Below are positions 18,419 through 26,603 of a stretch of 64,000 nt of DNA, in pieces; position 1 is the stretch's first letter; each line of letters starts with the position of its first letter. Below the pieces are notes generated by a model. That model did no database searches. It was given only the letters and a program-made list of their open reading frames with translations, and was not told the origin of the DNA. The translations under genes and the position numbers were made by a program. Source of the DNA: Komagataeibacter saccharivorans (GTDB lineage: Bacteria; Pseudomonadota; Alphaproteobacteria; Acetobacterales; Acetobacteraceae); contig NZ_NKTY01000010.1 of assembly GCF_003207825.1 (NCBI RefSeq), positions 1-64,000 on the forward strand, written 5' to 3'.

Positions 18419-19459
18419 ATGACCCAGCACGTTCCCGACACCATGCAGGCCATTACATGCGGCGAACCCGGCGGCCCGGATTCCCTGCGCCTCTCCATCC
18501 TGCCGGTTCCCCGTCCCCAGGCGGGGGAAGTGCTGGTGCGGGTCATGGCCGCAGGCATCAACCGCCCTGACATCATGCAGCGTCAGGGGCTGTATCCGCC
18601 CCCGCCGGGGGCCAGTCCGCTCATGGGGCTGGAAATTGCCGGGGAAGTCGTGGCCATCGGCCCGGACGTGCCGCCCGGCGTCTTTCCCGCCATGGGCGCG
18701 CGCATCTGCGCGCTGGTCAATGGTGGCGGCTATGCGCAGTACTGCACCGTGCCCGTGGGGCAGTGCCTGCCGTGGCCCGCGGGCTATGACGCCATCCACG
18801 CCGCCGCCATACCCGAAACCTTTTTTACCGTCTGGTCCAACCTGTTCATGCTGGCCGGGGTCAAGGCGGGGGACAGCGTGCTGGTCCATGGTGGCACCAG
18901 CGGGATCGGCACGGCGGCCATCCAGCTTGTGCGGGCAATGGGCGGCACGATCTACGCCACCGCCGGTACGGATGACAAATGCACGCTATGCACCGCACTG
19001 GGGGCAAAAGCGGCCATCAATTACCGGACCGGGGATTTTGCCGCGCGCATCAAGGAACTGACGGACGGGCGCGGCGTAGATGTCATACTGGACATGATTG
19101 GCGCATCCTATCTGGAGGGTAACCTGCGTTCTCTGGCAATAGACGGGCGGCTGGTCATCATTGCGCTTCAGGGCGGCATCAAGGCGAACGGGGTCAACCT
19201 TGCCCGCATCATGACCCGCAGGCTGGTCGTGACCGGCAGCACGCTGCGCCCGCGCGATGCCGCCTACAAGGCTGAAATCGCCCGCCAGCTTGAAGAACAT
19301 GTATGGCCCCTCCTGGCGCGCAGGGCGGTGCGTCCGCTCATCCATGCCACCTTCCCCTTTGCGCGGGTTGCCGATGCCCATAAACTCATGGAAAACGGGT
19401 CGCACATGGGCAAGATCATGCTGGATCTCCAGCAGTCATCCACCGTCACGGCAGGATAA
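18419..19459 (+). CDS. NAD(P)H quinone oxidoreductase, zinc-independent MDR family (PIG3-like)
   Basis: A 346-aa medium-chain dehydrogenase/reductase of the quinone oxidoreductase branch that reduces quinones or enals with NADPH. The Rossmann motif is [14 protein letters not shown] (about 159-172), the N-terminal catalytic domain contains [17 protein letters not shown], and the zinc-binding cysteines of alcohol dehydrogenases are absent. The PPPPG and GLEIAG features match the TP53I3/PIG3 group. An ideal AGGAGGA lies before the ATG. The next gene starts 11 bases downstream. Confidence 0.88.
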   Translation: MTQHVPDTMQAITCGEPGGPDSLRLSILPVPRPQAGEVLVRVMAAGINRPDIMQRQGLYPPPPGASPLMGLEIAGEVVAIGPDVPPGVFPAMGARICALVNGGGYAQYCTVPVGQCLPWPAGYDAIHAAAIPETFFTVWSNLFMLAGVKAGDSVLVHGGTSGIGTAAIQLVRAMGGTIYATAGTDDKCTLCTALGAKAAINYRTGDFAARIKELTDGRGVDVILDMIGASYLEGNLRSLAIDGRLVIIALQGGIKANGVNLARIMTRRLVVTGSTLRPRDAAYKAEIARQLEEHVWPLLARRAVRPLIHATFPFARVADAHKLMENGSHMGKIMLDLQQSSTVTAG

Positions 19460-19470
19460 TAGGAACAGAG

Positions 19471-20265
19471 TTGGTGCTACTGAACGTTATCGAACGCGGC
19501 CCCGAGGAAGCAGGGCATGACAACGCGGCACGGCCGCCCATTGTCCTGCTGCACGGGCTGTTCGGGCGGGCACGCAATCTGGGCTTTTTCCAGCGTCGGC
19601 TGGCCGTCACCCGCCGTACGCTGGCCGTTGACCTGCGCAACCACGGGGACAGCCCGCATGGCCTGATGGACTACAACACCATGGCCAGCGACCTGCTGGA
19701 AACGCTGGGCCACCATAACGCCCTGCCCGCGACGCTGGTTGGTCATTCCATGGGCGGGAAAGTTGCGATGACGCTGGCGCTGACGCGTCCGGGCATGGTG
19801 CACAGCCTGCTGGTGGCCGATATTCCGCCCGCCCGCACCGGCCATGGCCAGTTCGGGCTGGGCGAACAGATGCTGCGCGTGCATTTCCCCCCCTTCCTCA
19901 ATCGCGCGGGGGCGGACAGCCTGCTGCAGCATTACATCGCCAATGCCGATGTGCGCGCGCTGATGCTGCAGAACATACAGCTTGGCGAAAACCCGCACTG
20001 GAGCATCGGCCTGCGCGAAATCGTGGACTCGATGCCCAATGTGGAAAGCTGGCCCTATATCCCTGAAGGCTATACCTATCCCGGCCCGACGCTGTTCCTG
20101 GCGGGGGGGAATTCGCCCTATATCCGGCCCGAGCATTATGCCATCATGCGCAGGCTGTTTCCGTGCTACCGGCTGGAACTGATCGAACGGGCGGGACACT
20201 GGCTGCATGTCGAAAATCCACAGCGATTTGCGCAATTACTGGAAAATTTTACTGAAAAGTATTGA
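19471..20265 (+). CDS. Alpha/beta-fold hydrolase (YbfF-like esterase)
   Basis: A 264-aa serine hydrolase. The oxyanion-hole motif HGLFG is near residue 28, the nucleophile elbow is GHSMGG (near 92), and the catalytic histidine is in the GHWLHVENP segment near the end; DLRNHGDS after strand 4 is typical of the acyl-CoA/short-chain esterase group YbfF. The start is TTG at 19471, with AGGAA five bases before; GTG at 19474 is an equally close alternative. It is probably cotranscribed with the quinone oxidoreductase. Confidence 0.85.
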   Translation: MVLLNVIERGPEEAGHDNAARPPIVLLHGLFGRARNLGFFQRRLAVTRRTLAVDLRNHGDSPHGLMDYNTMASDLLETLGHHNALPATLVGHSMGGKVAMTLALTRPGMVHSLLVADIPPARTGHGQFGLGEQMLRVHFPPFLNRAGADSLLQHYIANADVRALMLQNIQLGENPHWSIGLREIVDSMPNVESWPYIPEGYTYPGPTLFLAGGNSPYIRPEHYAIMRRLFPCYRLELIERAGHWLHVENPQRFAQLLENFTEKY

Positions 20266-20403
20266 AGCCCCTTCCGTTACACATCCGGTCCTTGACAGAC
20301 CGGCTCCCTGCGTCAGTTATGCTGATGACATAAATGCTATAACAGGGCAGGCAGGCACGCGGCCCCCACAACAGACCAACATGGCGGAGACCCGTAGCCT
20401 TTC

Positions 20404-21561
20404 ATGACGGCGACACTCAGTCCCTCCTCCCGGTGGCGCAATGCCGTGGAGCCCGTACTGATCCCACATGGCCCGCGCGGGAACGACAGCCAGCCGCCCG
20501 CGGGCGGACAGGACATGTCTTCCCCGCCCGAACGCGAACGCCTGCTGCCCGGCGGGGTTGTGGCGCAGCCACCCGGCTACCGCAAACTGCGTCCCATGCT
20601 GTCGGGCCTGATCCGTCCCGACACGGTGGAAACGCCCGGGCCGGGACGGACCATCGCCGCGTCAGGCCTGCTGCACGCAGCACTGCTGGCAGCCATCCTG
20701 ATCGAATCCGCCCATCACAGCCAGCACGGCTCGCCTGACGCCACGCAGTCCGAACCGCAGGTGGAGATGGTCTTCTCCCCGCCCACCTCCAGCGGATTGC
20801 AGGGCCAGTCGTCGCCCGACATGGCGGGGGGACAGAACGCGCAGCATCCGCAGCAGGACCAGCAGCAGCCCACATCGCAGCAGAAAACACCCGACACCCC
20901 GCAGAACCCGGAGGATTCGTCCCCCTCCGCCAACACACCCACGGAGCAGACCCCATCCAGCCCACCGCTGAGCGAGGCGCCATCCGACCTGTCCGTGCCG
21001 CAGTCGGAACAGCACGACCAGTTCAATCCCTCCATGCAGACCTCCGGCCATGGCCAGCGCGCGGCACAGCAGGCGCATAACCAGTCCCCCAACGCCTATG
21101 CCCCGCTCCATCACCCGATGAACTGGTCGCTTTCGGCATCCCCCCTGCCGCGACGCAGCCAGCATGGACGCGCGGGCGGGACGGGCGGGCCGATTGACCT
21201 GTCGCTTGGCCCCGTGGTCAGCAACGGCAAGATCAATGCCCCCTATTCCTCCAGCACCCAGATCAAGGGGGTCAGCGACGATTATGGCAACGAGCTGGAC
21301 CGCTGGATCCGCAGCCACATGTACTACCCCGAAGAAGCCGCCCGCGCGGGCGAGGAAGGGCCATCGTCGGTGCATGTGGAACTGGACCGCGACGGGCATG
21401 TAACCAAGGTGCGGCTGACCGGGCAGTCCGGTTCCTATTATCTGGATGCGGCGACGGTGGGCATGTTCCGCAACGCCCAGCTACCGCCCGTGCCGCCAGA
21501 CATGAAGGGCGATACCTTCCCCATCGACCTGACCATCAACTACATTCTCATCCGTCGCTAG
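20404..21561 (+). CDS. tonB: TonB family energy transducer
   Basis: A 385-aa TonB-like protein linking the inner membrane proton motive force to outer-membrane receptors. It has an unusually long cytosolic N-terminus of about 80 residues, one membrane segment (TIAASGLLHAALLAAILIES, about 83-102), a long Pro/Gln/Ser-rich periplasmic spacer (about 110-260), and a C-terminal TonB domain in which YYPEEAARAGEEG and GQSGSYYLDAATV are recognisable. No exbB/exbD genes are adjacent. A TTGACA (20292-20297) with a loosely matching downstream TTATGC may be its promoter. The ribosome binding site is weak. Confidence 0.85.
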   Translation: MTATLSPSSRWRNAVEPVLIPHGPRGNDSQPPAGGQDMSSPPERERLLPGGVVAQPPGYRKLRPMLSGLIRPDTVETPGPGRTIAASGLLHAALLAAILIESAHHSQHGSPDATQSEPQVEMVFSPPTSSGLQGQSSPDMAGGQNAQHPQQDQQQPTSQQKTPDTPQNPEDSSPSANTPTEQTPSSPPLSEAPSDLSVPQSEQHDQFNPSMQTSGHGQRAAQQAHNQSPNAYAPLHHPMNWSLSASPLPRRSQHGRAGGTGGPIDLSLGPVVSNGKINAPYSSSTQIKGVSDDYGNELDRWIRSHMYYPEEAARAGEEGPSSVHVELDRDGHVTKVRLTGQSGSYYLDAATVGMFRNAQLPPVPPDMKGDTFPIDLTINYILIRR

Positions 21562-21591
21562 GCGCAGCATACAGCAGGGAGATTTCGCAGC

Positions 21592-23046
21592 ATGGACACA
21601 GCCGGATTCCTGCAAAAGGCAGGGCGTGACTTCCGTACCTTCGACAGCGCCGATGCCGCCGTCGCCCATATCACCGCCCTGTACGACCACGCCGCCAGCC
21701 TGATCCGGCATGCTTTCTCCACACGCGATACGACGGGTCTGGCGGATGCGGTCTATCCCTACCTTGCCTTCGCACCACAGGCCCCGCTGCCACCCGACGG
21801 GCCGCGCCCGCCCTTTGACGTGGTGCTGGAACCGGGCTTCTACGGCACCACCCTGACGCGCCCCGCCCTGTTCGCCGATTACTGGCGCGAACAGATCGCA
21901 GGGCTGCTGCACCATTATCAGGCCCCGGTAATGGTGGGGCGCTCCCGCCAGCCCATTCCCCTGTCCTATGTGATGGAAGAAGCGGTCACGTCCCTGACGG
22001 AATCGGACCTGACATGGATCCAGTCGCACTTCGCGCTGCCGGACCTGCACGTAACCGATGATTCGATCGCCAACTGCGACTACATCCCCCGTCCCGGCTT
22101 ACCGCGTCCGCTGGCGCTGTTCACGGCGGCGCGCACGGATTACTCACTGGCGCGCCTGCATCACTATACCGGCACCGCCCCACGCCATTTCCAGCGTTTC
22201 ATCCTGCTGACCAACTATCAGCGTTATGTCGATGCCTTTCGTGAATATGGCCATGCGCAGGTCGATGGCGGGACGGAATACAACGCCTTCGTGGAACCCG
22301 GCGAGATCATCCACACCCGCGACACCCCCCATATGGCGACGCATGCGGGCCAGAGCCTGCCGCAGATGCCCGCCTACCACCTGTGCCGCCCGGATGGCGA
22401 TGGCATCACCCTTATCAACATCGGTGTGGGACCTGCCAACGCCAAGACGATTACCGACCATCTGGCCGTGCTGCGCCCGCATTGCTGGCTTATGGTCGGG
22501 CACTGCGCGGGCCTGCGCCGAAGCCAGAAGCTGGGTGATTACGTGCTGGCGCACGGTTACCTGCGCGATGACCATGTGCTGGATGACGACCTGCCGCCAT
22601 GGGTGCCCGTACCCCCCATCGCCGAAGTGCAGGTCGCCCTGCAGGACGTGACCGCGCGCGTCACCGGCCTGCACGATGCGGAGGTCAAGACCCGCCTGCG
22701 TACCGGCACGGTCATGACGACGGATAACCGTAACTGGGAACTGCGGCTTAACGCCCTGTTCACCCGCATCAACACGTCCCGCGCCATTGCGGTGGACATG
22801 GAATCGGCCACGATCGCCGCCAATGGCTTCCGCTTCCGCGTGCCCTACGGCACGCTGTTATGCGTATCGGACAAACCGCTGCATGGGGAACTGAAGCTGC
22901 GCGGCATGGCCAACGCGTTCTACCGCGAACGCGTGCGCCAGCATCTGGTGGTGGGAATCGAAACCATGCAGCAGCTTCGCGCGCAGGGCGTGGACCGACT
23001 CCATTCACGCAAGCTGCGCGGGTTTGACGAACCAGCTTTCCGCTAG
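21592..23046 (+). CDS. amn: AMP nucleosidase
   Basis: Cleaves AMP to adenine and ribose 5-phosphate, helping to set adenylate levels; cytosolic. At 484 aa it has the expected two-part build: an N-terminal Amn-specific domain and a C-terminal nucleoside-phosphorylase-like domain with LINIGVGPANAKTITDHL, the MVGHCAGLR segment, and IAVDMESATIAANG (substrate-binding Glu). GGGAGA lies well placed before the ATG, and the gene starts 30 bases after tonB. The product ribose 5-phosphate also feeds the pentose phosphate pathway encoded later in the window. Confidence 0.93.
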   Translation: MDTAGFLQKAGRDFRTFDSADAAVAHITALYDHAASLIRHAFSTRDTTGLADAVYPYLAFAPQAPLPPDGPRPPFDVVLEPGFYGTTLTRPALFADYWREQIAGLLHHYQAPVMVGRSRQPIPLSYVMEEAVTSLTESDLTWIQSHFALPDLHVTDDSIANCDYIPRPGLPRPLALFTAARTDYSLARLHHYTGTAPRHFQRFILLTNYQRYVDAFREYGHAQVDGGTEYNAFVEPGEIIHTRDTPHMATHAGQSLPQMPAYHLCRPDGDGITLINIGVGPANAKTITDHLAVLRPHCWLMVGHCAGLRRSQKLGDYVLAHGYLRDDHVLDDDLPPWVPVPPIAEVQVALQDVTARVTGLHDAEVKTRLRTGTVMTTDNRNWELRLNALFTRINTSRAIAVDMESATIAANGFRFRVPYGTLLCVSDKPLHGELKLRGMANAFYRERVRQHLVVGIETMQQLRAQGVDRLHSRKLRGFDEPAFR

Positions 23047-23118
23047 AAAGAAAGGGGAAGCCGGAGGACCGGAGGCAAGGCGGCTTTCTGCCCCATGCCC
23101 CGATCCGGGGCGGGTTTT

Positions 23119-23934
23119 TCAGAAATCAGGCAATGTCGGGGCCAGATGCCCACCCTGACGCACCGGGGCCATGCGACGGGCCAGGCCGGTCGCATCATCG
23201 GTTTCAACCATCATGCCCGCGATACTGGCTTCCCCTTCGGCAGGTTGCAGGCGCTCACCGGGCATCTTGCGCACGAAACGCGCAATGGCCGCATCCTTGC
23301 CCATGCCGATCACACTGTCATAATCGCCGCACATACCCGCATCGGTCTGGAACGCCGTGCCACCGTTGAGGATACGGTGATCCGCCGTAGGCGTGTGGGT
23401 ATGGGTTCCGATCACAAGCGAAACCCGACCGTCGAGGAAATGGCCCATGGCCCATTTCTCGCTCGTGGCTTCGGCATGCACGTCCACCACGGCGGCCTGT
23501 ACGGTCACGCCCAGCCGGTGGCGTGACAGGATATCCGTGACCGCCCGGAAGGGATCATCCATTGCATCCATGAACTGACGGCCCATGACACTGGCGACCA
23601 GCGCCTTGCGCCCGTCCACCAGTTCCACAACCACGCTCCCCTGCCCCGGCGTGCCGGGGGGGTAATTGGCGGGTCGGATAATGCGCGGTTCGCTGCCGAT
23701 ATGGCCGATCAGGTCACGGCGGTCCCAGCTATGGTTGCCCAGGGTGATGACATCCGCTCCCCCTTCCAGCAGATCCCGGCCAATGGCGGGGGAAAGGCCG
23801 AAGCCATGGCTTGCATTTTCGCCATTCACCACCACAAGGTCGAGGGCAAGGTCACGCCGCAGGGTCGGAAGACGGGAAAGAACAGCCTCGCGCCCGACAC
23901 GGCCCACGATGTCACCCAGAAACAGAATTCTCAA
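23119..23934 (-). CDS. YmdB-family metallophosphoesterase
   Basis: A 271-aa calcineurin-like phosphoesterase (TIGR00282 family). Di-metal ligands are visible in order: GDIVGRVGR (residues 7-15), VNGENASHG, the GNHSWD motif, VDVHAEATSEK, and GTHTHTPTAD. Homologues such as Bacillus YmdB act on 2',3'-cAMP and influence biofilm decisions; the role here is inferred only. The gene begins 14 bases after the stop of the cyclo-ligase gene, so both are likely on one transcript with zapA and 6S RNA. Confidence 0.9.
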   Translation of the reverse strand: MRILFLGDIVGRVGREAVLSRLPTLRRDLALDLVVVNGENASHGFGLSPAIGRDLLEGGADVITLGNHSWDRRDLIGHIGSEPRIIRPANYPPGTPGQGSVVVELVDGRKALVASVMGRQFMDAMDDPFRAVTDILSRHRLGVTVQAAVVDVHAEATSEKWAMGHFLDGRVSLVIGTHTHTPTADHRILNGGTAFQTDAGMCGDYDSVIGMGKDAAIARFVRKMPGERLQPAEGEASIAGMMVETDDATGLARRMAPVRQGGHLAPTLPDF

Positions 23935-23948
23935 GAAAACAGCCTTTT

Positions 23949-24554
23949 TTACCGCGCCCGCCTGTCACCACGACACCGGATCAGTTCACGTTCGGTCACG
24001 ATCGCGGGCAAAGCCACGTCATACAGCCCCGTGGGAATGCATGTCACTTCCTGAAAGGACAGTCCGAACCCCATGGCGCGCGCACGCGGTAGCGCGGCCA
24101 GCGTGCGATCGTAATACCCACCGCCATATCCCAGCCGCATGCCCCGCCTGTCAAACGCCAGCAGCGGCACGCACACCACATCGGGCTGCACCGGCGGGCC
24201 TTCGGGGTGGCAGGTGCCATGATGGCCCGGCTGCATGACGCAGTCCGGCTGCCACAGGCGGAAGGTAAGCGGGCGACGTTTCGCGGTAACTTCTGGCAGG
24301 GCGATGCACAGGCCATCGGCATGAAGGGCCTGCATCACGGGGCGCAGGTCGCTTTCACCGGGCAGCGGCCAGACCAGGGCGATGCAGTCCCCCGCCCCGG
24401 CCATGCCACGCAGGGTACGCACCATGCGCCGGTGCAGGCTGTATTCAGCCGCTTCCCGGTCGGGGCTGGAAAAGAAGGTGCGCCTGCGCGCGGACATGAC
24501 GCCACGCAGGGCCTGCTTGGCGTGCGTGACAGGCCAGGATTCAGGAGAAGTCAT
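23949..24554 (-). CDS. 5-formyltetrahydrofolate cyclo-ligase
   Basis: ATP-dependent return of 5-formyl-THF to 5,10-methenyl-THF, about 201 aa. The nucleotide/folate motif GYGGGYYDRTL is near the C-terminus, preceded by DVVCVPLLAFDRRGMRLG, and the N-terminal KQALRGVMSARR helix matches the family. A GTG at 24575 is in frame but would lie inside the 6S RNA; the ATG at 24554 sits just beyond the 6S 3' end and is preferred. The zapA - ssrS - cyclo-ligase order is widely conserved in proteobacteria. Confidence 0.92.
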   Translation of the reverse strand: MTSPESWPVTHAKQALRGVMSARRRTFFSSPDREAAEYSLHRRMVRTLRGMAGAGDCIALVWPLPGESDLRPVMQALHADGLCIALPEVTAKRRPLTFRLWQPDCVMQPGHHGTCHPEGPPVQPDVVCVPLLAFDRRGMRLGYGGGYYDRTLAALPRARAMGFGLSFQEVTCIPTGLYDVALPAIVTERELIRCRGDRRAR

Positions 24555-24567
24555 GAAACCATAATAC

Positions 24568-24725
24568 GGAGCCACCGTGGCCGTTGGTCGGATCAGCCCT
24601 CCCGGACCTGCTGACGCAGGTGGGCGCCAGGTAACGTGACCACGATCACGACAGTGCCAGCTCCCTAGGAAGTGCTTATCGGCCCAGGGGTTGAATCATG
24701 CCTGACGCACCCGGTAGCCCCGCCC
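24568..24725 (-). ncRNA. ssrS: 6S RNA
   Basis: The 178-base gap between zapA and the cyclo-ligase gene holds the expected 6S RNA on the minus strand. A terminal stem pairs GGGGCTACCG (24712-24721) with CGGTGGCTCC (24568-24577) over all ten positions, with wobbles. Inside are the segments CCCCTGGGCCGATAAGCACTT, GGAGCTGGCACTG and the GTGGTCACGTT arm typical of alphaproteobacterial 6S. 6S RNA mimics an open promoter and sequesters RNA polymerase with the housekeeping sigma factor in stationary phase. Ends are estimated to within about 10 bases. Confidence 0.85.
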
Positions 24726-24732
24726 TTTCATT

Positions 24733-25074
24733 CTAGTCCTCTTCCATGGCGGCTGCAATGCTTTCCGCACGCTCGACCAGATGGGCAAGCTGCTCGGTCC
24801 GCCGCTCGTTCTCGATTCGCGCCTGCCTGCCCTGTGCAAGCTGGTGGGCGGTATCGGAGGACATCTTTTCCGCCTTCAGATCATGGATCTCATCGGCCAT
24901 GAGCAGGGCCGCAAGGGCCAGAAGCCGCCCTTCCCCGCTATGACCACCCAGCGCATGGATACGCTCGATCCGGCGTTCGACTTCCTGCGCCATGGCCTGA
25001 AGATGCTTCTCCTGCCCTTCCTTGCATCCCACGGGATAGGAAAAGCCGTTGATGCGTACTGTCACCTGCGCCAT
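24733..25074 (-). CDS. zapA: Cell division protein ZapA
   Basis: A 113-aa FtsZ-ring stabiliser. The N-terminal MAQVTVRINGFSYPV strand pair and the following RLLALAALLMADEI helix are ZapA signatures; the rest is a long charged coiled coil (about 60-113). GGGGAGGG precedes the ATG. It starts 3 bases after the upstream gene, and lies directly before 6S RNA and the cyclo-ligase, an arrangement that supports the assignment. Confidence 0.92.
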   Translation of the reverse strand: MAQVTVRINGFSYPVGCKEGQEKHLQAMAQEVERRIERIHALGGHSGEGRLLALAALLMADEIHDLKAEKMSSDTAHQLAQGRQARIENERRTEQLAHLVERAESIAAAMEED

Positions 25075-25077
25075 GCG

Positions 25078-25392
25078 CTAGCCCTCCCCACCGGTCAGTC
25101 GACCTTCATCACCCAGCACATCGCGCACGCGGGCGATCAGGGCGTCGATATTGGCGGCAAGCGCCTGCAGGTCCGTATCCGGGGCGGACGGACGGCCCAC
25201 GGATGCCAGTTCGGCACGACGGTCAAGGGCAAAGGCAATGCGGTTCAGCGCCAGTTCAAGGCGGTCGGCCGGGTTCTGGTCATGATGCCGGTTCTGGCCG
25301 TTTTCCGCAGGGCCTGTATCAGCAGGCCCGGCATCCGAAGGCGTGTGCGCCATGTCGTGCTCCGGTGGCATGATAATGTCAGACACGTTCAT
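25078..25392 (-). CDS. Small helical protein upstream of zapA
   Basis: About 104 aa, with a disordered Pro/Ala-rich first half and a heptad-like helix in the second half (ADRLELALNRIAFALDRR, then LAANIDALIARVRDVL), reminiscent of DUF4164-type proteins found beside zapA in alphaproteobacteria. The stop is 3 bases from the zapA start, so they are certainly cotranscribed; a role as a ZapA partner in division is inferred. The start is uncertain: ATG at 25392 overlaps its own AAAGG, so the GTG at 25386 may be used instead. Confidence 0.6.
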   Translation of the reverse strand: MNVSDIIMPPEHDMAHTPSDAGPADTGPAENGQNRHHDQNPADRLELALNRIAFALDRRAELASVGRPSAPDTDLQALAANIDALIARVRDVLGDEGRLTGGEG

Positions 25393-25448
25393 CCTTTCCC
25401 GCATTCCTCCCCTTGAACTGATCGCGCGATGGCGTTTCAACGTCAAGC

Positions 25449-25868
25449 ATGATCGACAAACAAGACCATTGTGTGCCCGACCTTCCGCATGTGGTCATTA
25501 GCTGCGCGCGGGATCTGGCGCAGGTCATGGCGGTGTTGGCCTCATTACGTGTGGACTGCGCAGTGGTTTCGCCACCGGGGGCGGGGTGTTTCATGGGGGT
25601 GCCATGGTGGGCCGCCCTTACGGCTGGCTGCCCCCTGCCTTCCATGCTGGACTGCGGACAGGCCGCGGGCCATGCCGCAGCGGCCCTGCGTGCGGGCATG
25701 AAGCATGTGATTGTCAGCGCAACGCCCGCGCAGCAACATGCGCTTGCATCGCTGGCGCAGGCCACGGGCGGCCATGTGCTGTCCCGCCGCCCCGTGGCGC
25801 TGGACCTTCCGGCGCGTAACGCATGCGACACGCTGGAACGATACCTGTGCGCCCGTAACCTGACGTGA
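25449..25868 (+). CDS. Conserved-looking hypothetical protein before thiE
   Basis: A 139-aa protein with an alternating strand-helix pattern (PHVVISCARDLAQVMAVLASL, then KHVIVSATPAQQHALASLA), suggesting a small Rossmann-like or TIM-barrel-fragment fold. It is rich in alanine and cysteine, with no recognised catalytic motif. It starts 56 bases from the divergent zapA operon and precedes thiE by 58 bases on the same strand. No function is assigned. Confidence 0.6.
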   Translation: MIDKQDHCVPDLPHVVISCARDLAQVMAVLASLRVDCAVVSPPGAGCFMGVPWWAALTAGCPLPSMLDCGQAAGHAAAALRAGMKHVIVSATPAQQHALASLAQATGGHVLSRRPVALDLPARNACDTLERYLCARNLT

Positions 25869-25926
25869 CACGACGCCCATGCGGGGGGTGTTCGCCGCCC
25901 GCGCGGTGGCATAGGATCGACCCGAC

Positions 25927-26553
25927 ATGACCGATTGCCAGCTTTACCTCATCACGCCCGAATCGCTCGATCCCGTGGCGTTCGCCCCCCTTCTGGCCGA
26001 AGCGCTGGATGCCGGCCCCGTTGCCGCCGTCCAGCTTCGCCTGAAAAACGTGACGGACGACGCCATCCGCCATGCCGTGGCGGTGCTCCAGCCCGTGGCG
26101 CATGCGCGCAATGTCGCCTTCATCCTCAATGACCGCCCTGATCTGGCCGTTGCCTGCGGCTGTGACGGCGCGCATGTGGGTATGGAAGACATGGACGTGG
26201 CCGAAGCCCGCCGTGTGCTGGGCGATGACCTGCAACTGGGCGTGTCATGCTATGACAGCCGTGACATGGCCCTGCGCGCGGGTGAGGAAGGGGCTGACTA
26301 CATAGCCTTTGGCGCGTTCTTCCCTTCACCCTCCAAGGAAACGGAAGTCCGTGCCGATCCGGCCCTGCTGACGTGGTGGAGCAGCATGATCGAACTGCCG
26401 GTCGTGGCCATTGGCGGCATAACGCCAGCCAACTGCGCGCCGCTGGTGCAGGCGGGGGCGGATTTCCTGTGCGTCATCAGCGCCGTCTGGTCCCATCCCG
26501 ATGGGCCCGGCGCTGGTGTGCGGGCGATGAACGCCGCCATCGACGCCGCCTGA
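25927..26553 (+). CDS. thiE: Thiamine phosphate synthase
   Basis: Joins 4-amino-5-hydroxymethyl-2-methylpyrimidine pyrophosphate with the thiazole phosphate to give thiamine monophosphate; a 208-aa TIM barrel. Family features are LYLITPE at the start, AVQLRLKN (pyrophosphate-binding region), FILNDRPDLAVACGCDGAHVG, the GAFFPSPSKE loop and VVAIGGITPANC. No other thi genes and no TPP riboswitch-like sequence lie nearby; the upstream gap is only 58 bases. Confidence 0.9.
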   Translation: MTDCQLYLITPESLDPVAFAPLLAEALDAGPVAAVQLRLKNVTDDAIRHAVAVLQPVAHARNVAFILNDRPDLAVACGCDGAHVGMEDMDVAEARRVLGDDLQLGVSCYDSRDMALRAGEEGADYIAFGAFFPSPSKETEVRADPALLTWWSSMIELPVVAIGGITPANCAPLVQAGADFLCVISAVWSHPDGPGAGVRAMNAAIDAA

Positions 26554-26603
26554 ACCGCAACCGCACCCGACAGGCCGCCATCACCCGCAGTGCGGCGGCA
26601 TGG

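Noticed and set aside
25869-25926. TPP riboswitch before thiE
   Set aside because: The gap is only 58 bases and lacks the conserved CUGAGA and GAUNAUGCGA-like segments of the THI element.
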